NCBI GenBank assembly: GCA_021822995.1
Contig: JAKAPN010000080.1
Coordinates: forward strand, 1 to 5,663
Reading direction: 5' to 3'
Length of the DNA: 5,663 nucleotides
Origin: an archaeon
GTDB taxonomy: Archaea; Thermoproteota; Nitrososphaeria; Nitrososphaerales; Gagatemarchaeaceae
Shown here: piece after piece, positions 1 through 5,530 of the stretch
Layout: each line of letters opens with the position of its first letter
How positions within the stretch are numbered: position 1 is the first letter of the stretch
Notes under the pieces: model-generated
Databases searched by the model: none
Told to the model about the DNA's origin: nothing
Seen by the model: the letters and a program-made list of their open reading frames with translations, nothing else
Position numbers and translations under genes: made by a program

Positions 1-1
1 C

Positions 2-232
2 CACCGGGTCCCCCCTGAAAAGTTCGTGATCCTCCTCGACTCCCTCGAGCACAGCGTAAGCAGCCGGGTGCACGAGCTGGGCATCGGAGGGTGGAGACGC
101 GCTCGGGACGTCAAACTGAACGAGCTGCACGACCGGATGGTCGTGGCGACCTATCATGTCACGGGGTCGCGGGCGATACTCACCGACGACAGCGAGATCG
201 CCGGGCTCGTGGATGTCAAGACGATCTGGTGA
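2..232 (+). CDS. PIN-domain (VapC-like) protein, C-terminal fragment
   Basis: The frame is open from the window edge to a TGA at 230-232, giving 76 residues of a gene whose start lies outside. The stretch HDRMVVAT, then about 15 residues later ILTDDSEI, then a closing hydrophobic strand ending in KTIW, matches the C-terminal half of PIN nucleases, where an acidic residue before the V-x-A-T helix (D44 of the visible part) and the TDD/TKD turn (D62, D63) help bind the metal ion. PIN proteins of this size are usually toxins of VapBC pairs that cut RNA and are held by a small antitoxin encoded just upstream; that partner would lie outside the window. An internal GTG at 26 is probably not the true start, because PIN domains need about 120-140 residues. 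Family assignment is by motif recognition only; a non-toxin PIN ribonuclease is possible. Confidence 0.6.
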   Translation, partial: HRVPPEKFVILLDSLEHSVSSRVHELGIGGWRRARDVKLNELHDRMVVATYHVTGSRAILTDDSEIAGLVDVKTIW

Positions 233-550
233 GCCGCCCAAGGCCGAAGCCTGAGGGTATTCCCCTTCCCAGGGACGGCGTCGGCACCGCGGTCTGGCCT
301 TTGTGCGTCGGAAGCCAAATCAGAGCGCGCCTCCGGGCGGAAGGCCGGCAATATCACGCATTGGAGCAGAGAGGGCCTTGACAGCCGTCAGTGACACCAA
401 CCTGCGAGAACCGCGGAGATACAGCGCCAGGGCATGTGCGGAAAGGGTGAACGTGCGCCAGGGCGCCGTGTCAGGGGACAAGAAGATGGAGCCCGAAATC
501 ATATTTTCCTTCCATAACAGGTAATTAAAGAGAAGCCGCGCAACGAAACG
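233..550. other. gene-free leader region upstream of the GT2 gene
   Basis: These roughly 320 bases hold no frame that reads like a protein. The open frames on both strands give arginine- and proline-rich translations typical of shadows in GC-rich DNA. The first 270 bases are GC-rich. The last 60 turn A/T-rich (around 499-532) and carry the TATA-like element listed separately. No tRNA-like or riboswitch-like fold was recognised by eye. Confidence 0.6.
521..530 (+). promoter_or_regulatory. TATA-like archaeal promoter box for the GT2 gene
   Basis: The A/T-rich string gtaattaaag is centred about 25 bp before the ATG at 551, in otherwise GC-rich surroundings. In archaea the TATA box centre lies about 25-27 bp before the transcription start, so transcription would begin at or near the ATG, giving a leaderless mRNA. 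The bases between (531-550) contain no GGAGG- or GGTG-type ribosome binding site, which agrees. A second A/T-rich patch at 500-508 is a weaker alternative. Position and spacing are seen directly; promoter activity is inferred. Confidence 0.5.
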
Positions 551-1660
551 ATGGCAAGCGCGCGGGCCGCTCTCGACCCGACGGGCAGGGGCCGCAGAGG
601 GCCTTTCCCCGTTCTCGCCGTGGAACAGGTCGCCAGGCGCACTACGGTGGACGTCGGGGTTTTCGCCCACAACGAGGCGGCAAACATCCGCAACGTCCTC
701 CTTTCGCTGATGGCCCAGAGGATAGTCCCACCGAAGCTGCGGAGGGTGCTCGTCTTCTCGTCGTCATACGACGGCACCAACGAGATAGTCGACGATCTCG
801 CCCGGGGTGACGGCAGGATAGCCCTGGTGAGGGAGAGGACCAGGGACGGCAAGGCAGCCTCGGTGAACCGCTTCCTGAAGTCCTCCGACGCGGACATATG
901 CGTCGTCCTCAGCGCGGACGTCGTCCCTGACATCGGAGCTGTGGATGCCCTGGTCGAGGCGCTGGACGACCCGGAGGTGGGGCTGGCAGGGGCGACGGTC
1001 GTCCCGACGAACCGGGCGGAGACATTCTTCGGCTACGTCAGCCACCTGCTTTGGGGGCTCCACGGGCGGTTCGGCAAGGTCGGGGAGATGATCGCGTTCC
1101 GGCGGTGCCTCGTCCCGGGGATAGCCGATACGACGTCCGTCGACGAAGCGTTCGTGCAGGTCGTCGTGAGCCGGAAGGGGAAAAGAGCTACATGCGTCCC
1201 CGACGCCATCGTGTGGAACAGAGGGCCAGGGAACATCTCCGACTTCATGAGGCAGCGGTCGAGGATATTCGCCGGGCACATGAAACTGGCGGCGGAGCTC
1301 GGCGCCAAGGTGCCCACCATGGACTACGACTTCTGCAAAGACGCCGTGCGCCTCGCCGTCCAGGAGAGCGACCGGGTGCGAAGGCGCTCGGGCATCCCAG
1401 CGTGGAAGGCGGCGGCTTGGCTCGTCCTGGCCGGCTTCCTCGAGGCCGCGGCAAGGGTCGAAGGCGTTCTGGCGCTCGTCACTTCGGGGGAGCAGACGGT
1501 CTGGAAGCAGGTGCCTTCGGGGAGGTCGCCGTTCCGAACGGGCGGTTCAGGCCTGTCCGGGGGAGCACAGACGGGGACTCGTGGCCCGGCTAACTATGCC
1601 ATGGCCAGACCCAGCCCCATCATCGGCGTGACCGCGGCGGACGCAGGGCTGTCAGGCTAA
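551..1660 (+). CDS. family 2 glycosyltransferase (GT-A fold)
   Basis: The 369-residue product should move a sugar from a nucleotide-sugar donor to a lipid or glycan acceptor at the cytoplasmic membrane face. The GT-A core begins near residue 33: strand VDVGVFAHNEAANI (33-46), SSYDGT (71-76) in the place of the usual DDGSxD, GKAASVN (100-106), then VVLSADV (118-124), where S-A-D replaces the common DxD metal motif. Further on, SVDEAF (196-201) is the likely catalytic acidic site, and QRSRI (235-239) stands in for the QxxRW motif of processive enzymes. A hydrophobic stretch at about 286-311 may be one membrane-associated helix. The last 40 residues are Gly/Ser/Pro-rich and look unstructured. 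The ATG at 551 is chosen because a TATA-like box sits about 25 bp upstream. The next gene starts 35 bp after the stop, suggesting co-transcription. Donor and acceptor cannot be told from sequence; it resembles dolichol-phosphate-sugar synthases and other archaeal surface-glycan GT2 enzymes only in general fold. Confidence 0.82.
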   Translation: MASARAALDPTGRGRRGPFPVLAVEQVARRTTVDVGVFAHNEAANIRNVLLSLMAQRIVPPKLRRVLVFSSSYDGTNEIVDDLARGDGRIALVRERTRDGKAASVNRFLKSSDADICVVLSADVVPDIGAVDALVEALDDPEVGLAGATVVPTNRAETFFGYVSHLLWGLHGRFGKVGEMIAFRRCLVPGIADTTSVDEAFVQVVVSRKGKRATCVPDAIVWNRGPGNISDFMRQRSRIFAGHMKLAAELGAKVPTMDYDFCKDAVRLAVQESDRVRRRSGIPAWKAAAWLVLAGFLEAAARVEGVLALVTSGEQTVWKQVPSGRSPFRTGGSGLSGGAQTGTRGPANYAMARPSPIIGVTAADAGLSG

Positions 1661-1695
1661 GAGTTCGCGTGCGGCCATCGTAGGGGGTTCGGACC

Positions 1696-3459
1696 TTGAA
1701 TCACAAGGCGCTGGCCGCTGTCGTGGGCGTCGCCCTGGCCGCGAGGCTCGTCACGTCTCTCTTTCGCATAACCTACGGGGTTGTGCCGGTGCCGTTCGTC
1801 GGCCCGACGCCATGGGCTGACTACAACGTTTACGTTTCTGAGCTGCACTTCGTCGCGCAGGGGTACCTGCCGTACAGGGACTTCGGCTTCAGCTATATGC
1901 CACTCTTCCTCTATGCGCTTCTCCCCTTCTATCTTCTGCTCGGCACCTACGGCGCGTCTCTGGTCATCGTGGTCTCAGACGCCCTCACTGCCGGACTGGT
2001 CTACTCGATCACTTCGCGGAGGCTTGAATCCAGGCTCGCGCTTGTTGCTGGTCTCGCCTACGCCCTCCTGCCCTTCGCGCTGTACAACGAAGGGTATCTG
2101 TGGCTGAGCAGCCAGCCTATGACATTCTTCGCCATTCTCTCGCTATATCTGCTTTTGGAAGGGAGGCCATATCAATCATTCGCAGCCCTGGCGATTTCCG
2201 TGCTCTTCAAACAAGAAACCATCGTCCTGCTCCCAGTGTTCTTCGCTTGGCAGTTTCGAATTAGCCTCGTAAGGGCGCTGAGGGGTTTCGTAGTCTTCGT
2301 GACAATGGTCTTGGCGGCTTCAGTGCCGTTTCTCATTGCAACAGCCGATAACTACCTGTATGCCATAAGCTACACCTTGGTCAAGCTTGGGCCCCTCACC
2401 TCCTACGCGGTGAGTGCATACCCAACGGGGAGCGCATCCCTTCCGAGCAAACTCACATGCGCAAACTCTGTCATCCCGGGGCAATTCACAGGTCAAGTCT
2501 GCAGCGCAATGAACGTGCTGAGCCTGAGCTGGGTCGTGACCCAGCCAGTCGCTTACAGAGTCGCCGCCTCTTTCGAGGGCTTCCTGGCTCTTCTCGTTCC
2601 CGTGTTTGTCTTGCTCTTAGGCGTCTCGCTTTATTCCATTCGCCGGTCCGACAATTTCCTTCAGTTGACCTCCGCGGCCTCGGCCGTCGGCATCCTAGTG
2701 GTTTTTGGATTCCTCGTCCACGGTGTTCTAGCCTACTACTTCGTTCCTGTTTATGCTCTTGCGCTTTCAGCGTCCACCGACAGGACATCAGCTGGTGTTG
2801 CAATAGCGGGTAGTGTGCTTTCTTTTCTTGTCCCAGAAGGGGTTTTCCAGACACTCTTCCCAATTGGAATTTTGGCCGCTCTGGTCGTCATTGAAGATCA
2901 CCGACTATCAAAGGGAGGCACTGGTGTGGGCCCCAGTTCTTTAGAGACGCTCCGTGGCGAGGGTGGTCAGGGGGGCCAAGCTATACGCGCTCTTGGAGAC
3001 CGATCTGACGTACGCATGGTCAGGCGCAAACGGCTGGTCGTACCTCTTCGACTCTCTGGACGTCTTCTAGAGGGAGTGGCTTGGCTACGCGTTCAACACG
3101 TCCGCGGTGAAGGAGAATGCTGTGATGTCGATGAACAACGCCCTGGCCTCCTATCCGCAAGTGGAACCGAGCCGTCTCACGGTCAGGTGCGACAACAGCT
3201 CGCGGTAAAGGAGCGGCGTGTTCATGGAGTCGACGAAGGCTCTAGGTGTGATGGTCGAGTTCATCTATGCGACCGCGCCCGAGCAGAGAGGGCGCGTGGA
3301 GTCATTCCACGAGACCCTGAAGGAGCCCCTGAGGAAGGAGTACCTGTGGCCAAGAGACTTCCATACATTTCAGGAAGTAGAAGCAGCGGTCGCGAAAGCG
3401 TCCGTCGACTACAATTAGGCCAGGCACCATTCAGCGCTGAGGTACCTCTGTCCTTATGA
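1696..3459 (+). CDS. GT-C-like polytopic membrane glycosyltransferase, C-terminus fused out of frame to an IS remnant
   Basis: Residues 1 to about 402 form a protein with roughly 12 hydrophobic segments (first at 4-24, then 65-83, 86-105, 113-130, 140-154, 161-186, 194-216 and others to 384-399). The first outside loop carries PWADYNVY with D42 and, after a spacer, GYLPYRDFGFSYMPL (56-70). An acidic residue in this loop followed by a PYRDF-Y-P motif is typical of GT-C enzymes of the GT39/GT87/ArnT-like kind, which take sugars from polyprenyl-phosphate donors outside the membrane. From about residue 405 (near 2910-2935) the translation changes abruptly to an Arg/Gly-rich, non-membrane sequence, because the frame now reads the transposase relic in the wrong register until TGA 3457-3459. 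The true stop has been lost, so the predicted 587-residue product has about 180 foreign residues. The start is a TTG with a G-rich run (1682-1687) just upstream; no better start precedes TM1. It follows the GT2 gene closely and probably shares its transcript. Function of the fused protein is uncertain, although all membrane segments seem present. Confidence 0.72.
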   Translation: MNHKALAAVVGVALAARLVTSLFRITYGVVPVPFVGPTPWADYNVYVSELHFVAQGYLPYRDFGFSYMPLFLYALLPFYLLLGTYGASLVIVVSDALTAGLVYSITSRRLESRLALVAGLAYALLPFALYNEGYLWLSSQPMTFFAILSLYLLLEGRPYQSFAALAISVLFKQETIVLLPVFFAWQFRISLVRALRGFVVFVTMVLAASVPFLIATADNYLYAISYTLVKLGPLTSYAVSAYPTGSASLPSKLTCANSVIPGQFTGQVCSAMNVLSLSWVVTQPVAYRVAASFEGFLALLVPVFVLLLGVSLYSIRRSDNFLQLTSAASAVGILVVFGFLVHGVLAYYFVPVYALALSASTDRTSAGVAIAGSVLSFLVPEGVFQTLFPIGILAALVVIEDHRLSKGGTGVGPSSLETLRGEGGQGGQAIRALGDRSDVRMVRRKRLVVPLRLSGRLLEGVAWLRVQHVRGEGECCDVDEQRPGLLSASGTEPSHGQVRQQLAVKERRVHGVDEGSRCDGRVHLCDRARAERARGVIPRDPEGAPEEGVPVAKRLPYISGSRSSGRESVRRLQLGQAPFSAEVPLSL

Positions 3460-3493
3460 ATTCCTCTCAGGGATGGGGGTGACGTGCAAATGA
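2945..3493 (+). pseudogene. truncated DD(35)E transposase (rve core, IS3/IS481-like), three in-frame stops
   Basis: Read in one frame, these 182 codons give an almost complete integrase core: ETDLTYAW with the first Asp at 3002-3004, YLFDSLDVF, REWLGYAFNTS, VRCDNSS with the second Asp at 3191-3193, PEQRGRVESFH with the Glu at 3299-3301, then LKEPLRKEYLWPRDF, VDYN, RHHSAL and CPYEFL before TGA 3491-3493. Exactly 35 residues lie between the second Asp and the Glu, the hallmark spacing of this superfamily. Three stops interrupt the frame: TAG 3068-3070 after LDVF, TAA 3206-3208 after DNSSR, TAG 3416-3418 after DYN. Each sits inside a conserved block and is explained by point changes; no frameshift is needed. 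The DNG-Q motif is also changed to DNSSR. The N-terminal helix-turn-helix half (usually 100 or more residues) is missing, since membrane-protein sequence runs up to about 2920-2935. No convincing inverted repeats were found. Family level (IS3 or IS481) is not resolved. Confidence 0.85.
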
Positions 3494-3512
3494 CGCTCAG
3501 ACAGACCGGCGC

Positions 3513-4664
3513 TTGGAATCGGCCGAAAACGCGTCTAAGAAACGAGGTCTAGGTCAAGCCATCATATCGGGAGTTCTTGAAGCAAAATTGCTTGTCCCTA
3601 CAGCTCATTCGTCAGGCAATGGAAAGAAGTTTCGAGTTGCCGTGGTAGGTTGCGGTCTTATCGCCAGGAGATCACACATCCCCGCATGGAAAAGAATGGG
3701 CGTCGCTATCACATTGGTTGACCTTAGTCAAACTGCACTTGACTCGACAGGTCAGAGGTTTGAAGTCGATAGCAGGTTTCGTAGCCTCTCAGACCTGTTC
3801 GAACACACAAGTGTTGACATAGTAGACATCGCAACACCCCCTGACAGCCATTGTGACTTGGCGATTGCAGCATTGGAAAGGGGCTGCCACGTGATTATCG
3901 AGAAACCAATGTGTCTTACGGTAGAGGAAGTAGATCGCGTGCTCTCAGTTGCAAGAAGCCGCGACTTGAAGGTGGGCGTATGTCATGATTGCCTCTATCT
4001 GCCGGCCATCCAACATGCGAGTGAGTATCTCGAGAGCGGGAAGGCAGGAAGATTGAATGGACTGATACTCAGATACCTCGAATGGAATAGTAATCCGCGG
4101 CTTGATGACGGCGGCTTCTGGTATCGCAAGTTGAGAGGCGACATTTTCTACCATATAATACCGCACGTGGTTTACTTGTCAATGAAATTCCTCGGTGATC
4201 TAGAGATAGTAAGCGTCGATACGTCCAAGATATCAGACACAACACTACCTTTCGATCAACTGAACATACTCATGAAGACCAAGACGCAACAATATGCCAA
4301 CATCGTAATGTCGAGCAATTCTCCGGGCGGATGGATGGAGATAGAATTCATAGGCGAAAGAAGGAATGTCCGTGCCGGCTTGGCCTTTTACACCTTCAGG
4401 GGAGGCATCCGAGAAGGAGCTTTGAGACCAGCATTGGACACAATCTCTGAGAATTTGTCAATGTTTTCTTCAATCACATTCTCTCTTCTCAAAGGGATGA
4501 TTCGGTGGCGCAGTGGCAAGACAACCCACTTCTTGCTCTTTAATGACTTCATTGCTTCAATAGGCAGAAGGGACCCGGGGAAACTCCCTTTTCTTTGCAG
4601 CGGTGAAGGAAGCAGGAGAGTGGTGGCCCTGACGAATGAGATTGCCGAACGGCTTCAAACCTGA
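3513..4664 (+). CDS. Gfo/Idh/MocA-family NAD(P)-dependent oxidoreductase
   Basis: The enzyme should oxidise or reduce a hydroxyl or keto group on a sugar, inositol or nucleotide sugar in the cytoplasm, using NAD(P). The N-terminal Rossmann domain starts near residue 40: RVAVVGCGLIARRSHIPA (41-58) is the GxGxxA-type dinucleotide loop, VDIVDIATPPDSH (101-113) follows, and IIEKPM (128-133) holds the family's EKP motif with the catalytic-site Lys131. In the C-terminal domain, GDIFYHIIPHVVYL (209-222) matches the family's conserved G-x-H block, with H214 and H218 as candidate catalytic histidines. The end reads CSGEGSRRVVALTNEIAERL, the usual last helix. Residues 1-36 are not typical; usual members start 3-6 residues before the Rossmann strand. 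The frame is open from 3483, with TTG at 3513 and TTG at 3588 as possible starts and no clear ribosome binding site; an ATG at 3619 is off by one frame. Lower GC than the left-hand genes suggests a separate origin. Substrate is unknown; context suggests glycan sugar synthesis. Confidence 0.85.
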   Translation: MESAENASKKRGLGQAIISGVLEAKLLVPTAHSSGNGKKFRVAVVGCGLIARRSHIPAWKRMGVAITLVDLSQTALDSTGQRFEVDSRFRSLSDLFEHTSVDIVDIATPPDSHCDLAIAALERGCHVIIEKPMCLTVEEVDRVLSVARSRDLKVGVCHDCLYLPAIQHASEYLESGKAGRLNGLILRYLEWNSNPRLDDGGFWYRKLRGDIFYHIIPHVVYLSMKFLGDLEIVSVDTSKISDTTLPFDQLNILMKTKTQQYANIVMSSNSPGGWMEIEFIGERRNVRAGLAFYTFRGGIREGALRPALDTISENLSMFSSITFSLLKGMIRWRSGKTTHFLLFNDFIASIGRRDPGKLPFLCSGEGSRRVVALTNEIAERLQT

Positions 4665-4681
4665 CCCCTCACACCCCTCAC
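4664..4681 (+). repeat. perfect 9-bp tandem repeat at the stop of the oxidoreductase gene
   Basis: The unit acccctcac occurs twice back to back, beginning with the last base of the TGA stop codon. It lies in a short pyrimidine-rich run. It could be a slippage product. Pyrimidine-rich tracts can accompany archaeal transcript ends, but there is no long T run here, so a terminator role is only a possibility. Confidence 0.6.
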
Positions 4682-4737
4682 TCAGCTTGTCACGAGTACA
4701 TTGCATCAATTTCGACTGGGATGAAACATGTCAGCTA

Positions 4738-4941
4738 CTATTCAGATTCTATGTTCTGAAAATCCTCTAGAGTTTCTGTCGAAGTCACACTGAATCTGGT
4801 GGAGGCGAGGGCATGCGCAGGCCTAATTCCACCTTCGTAGCATTCCGATATGACTTCTCGAGTCCTCTTGAGCACATCCATAGGCATCTCTCCGAGGACG
4901 GGGTACGCACAACTTTCGCGGTCCATTTTTGAGCAGAACAA
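4738..4941 (-). pseudogene. possible gene relic on the minus strand, C-terminal fragment
   Basis: The 67-residue frame from a TTG at 4941 reads like ordinary protein rather than a shadow: MDVLKRTREVISECYEGG, then IRPAHALASTRFSVTSTETL and a closing acidic helix. The order helix, G-I-x-P, a T-R-F turn and a final helix resembles the C-terminus of zinc-type medium-chain dehydrogenases (the G-K-I-x-P-x-x-L-I-T-H-R-F block), but the match is loose. A TAG lies just upstream in the same frame. The neighbouring minus-strand frame is open from about 5090 to 4930 and reads TIAFNMTAEFGLVEIVLL, which would fit one old gene with a frameshift near 4930. A chance frame is the main alternative. No function is claimed. 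Confidence 0.25.
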
Positions 4942-5080
4942 TTTCTACAAGGCCAAATTCCGCCGTCATATTAAATGCGATTGTCTTCGTATGTGTATAC
5001 TCGGCATTAGTGACAAGAAAGCCAGATGCAAGCGAAGTCGTGTTGGGTGATGCCTGGGAACAACAAGCGTAGCTGTACCG

Positions 5081-5452
5081 ATGCTTAAGGAGCGCCCGCA
5101 GTTGAGGGTGACGGTTGAGTCTTTGTACGTGCGCGTCAAGTCTGGCGCTTCAAGGCTTGGAAGGCTATCGAAAGTCTTGGGAGTGTTCGAGTCATCTTCT
5201 CTTTTCCTCTTGTCACAGGAGCAACATGGTGTCAGGGATACTCTAAGCCACTACTTGCCCTTTAACGAACCCCGGAATATCTCTGACTATGGCTCGGTCG
5301 AATTCACTCATCGCCGCACCAGCGATAGCGCGGAAGAGACAGTCGCTCTGACCAACAGCCTAGTAAGGAGGTTGAGTTTGAATCGAGCGGCAGGGGCAGC
5401 AAGCAAGGGCGCTTCGCGTGAGTTGGACGTTCTAGGTCTTCGTCCAATATAA
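5081..5452 (+). pseudogene. unrecognised frame, possibly the decayed C-terminus of a second Gfo/Idh-type gene
   Basis: The 123-residue frame starts at an ATG at 5081 with no ribosome binding site and is not a recognised whole protein. Near its end the residues SAEETVALTNSLVRRL (roughly 83-98) resemble the last helix of the intact oxidoreductase upstream (GSRRVVALTNEIAERL): the string VALTN is shared, and a similar helix follows. Just before 5081, in another frame, the stretch 4944-5050 reads NAIVFV, VTRKPDASEVVLGDAW and then stops, a pattern like the middle strands of the same domain. Together this could be a broken paralogue with at least one frameshift. The helix similarity is short, so a hypothetical small gene or a chance frame remains possible. 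Confidence 0.3.
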
Positions 5453-5482
5453 CTTACCTTGCAGCCGGACGTGTTAGAACGG

Positions 5483-5500
5483 TTTAAGCAAAGGATTTAG
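5483..5500 (+). promoter_or_regulatory. candidate TATA-like region for the methyltransferase gene
   Basis: An A/T-rich patch (tttaagcaaaggatttag) lies about 31-48 bp before the ATG at 5531, and no ribosome binding site precedes that ATG. A TATA box here would place the transcript start within about 5-20 bases upstream of the ATG. The match to an archaeal TATA consensus is weaker than that of the box at 521-530. Confidence 0.25.
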
Positions 5501-5530
5501 AGACCTTGCACCTAGAATCAGTCTGACGAC

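Larger units (their letters stand above)
4665..5530. other. relic-rich region without a convincing intact gene
   Basis: This stretch of about 865 bases separates the oxidoreductase from the putative methyltransferase. It has a lower GC content than the left half of the window. Short open frames exist on both strands, some reading like real but broken proteins (listed separately), while none has a clear start, ribosome binding site and complete domain. The likeliest explanation is decay of one or two former genes. No tRNA, inverted-repeat-bounded element or repeat array was noticed. Confidence 0.5.

Noticed and set aside
364..376. 13-base match (gagcagagagggc) shared by 364-376 and 3281-3293
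   Set aside because: The flanks do not match, and in the second place the bases encode a conserved transposase motif. A match of this length is plausible by chance in a window this size.
303..524. Open frame of 73 codons on the plus strand upstream of the GT2 gene
   Set aside because: Its translation is Arg/Pro/Ala-rich without recognisable motifs, there is no ribosome binding site, and its end overlaps the A/T-rich promoter region. It looks like a GC-driven shadow.
764..1279. 171-codon minus-strand frame opposite the GT2 gene
   Set aside because: The overlying plus-strand frame has clear GT2 motifs throughout, and the minus-strand product is Pro/Arg/Asp-rich with no recognisable fold.
1051..1593. 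180-codon plus-strand frame inside the GT2 gene
   Set aside because: It is an Arg-rich alternative frame of the glycosyltransferase, with no domain pattern; long shadow frames are expected in such GC-rich DNA.
3218..3418. Independent 66-residue small protein gene
   Set aside because: It is the piece of the transposase relic between two in-frame stops (3206-3208 and 3416-3418). It contains the catalytic Glu block and continues in frame on both sides.
3068..3418. TAG codons in the transposase read as pyrrolysine or suppressed stops
   Set aside because: One of the three stops is TAA, the N-terminal half of the gene is gone, and the DNG motif is altered, so simple decay is the better explanation.
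2925..3556. Possible terminal inverted repeats at 2925-2949 and 3532-3556
   Set aside because: Only a five-base end (cgtct) and scattered A/G matches agree after adding gaps, and the right copy would lie inside the oxidoreductase frame. Too weak to call.
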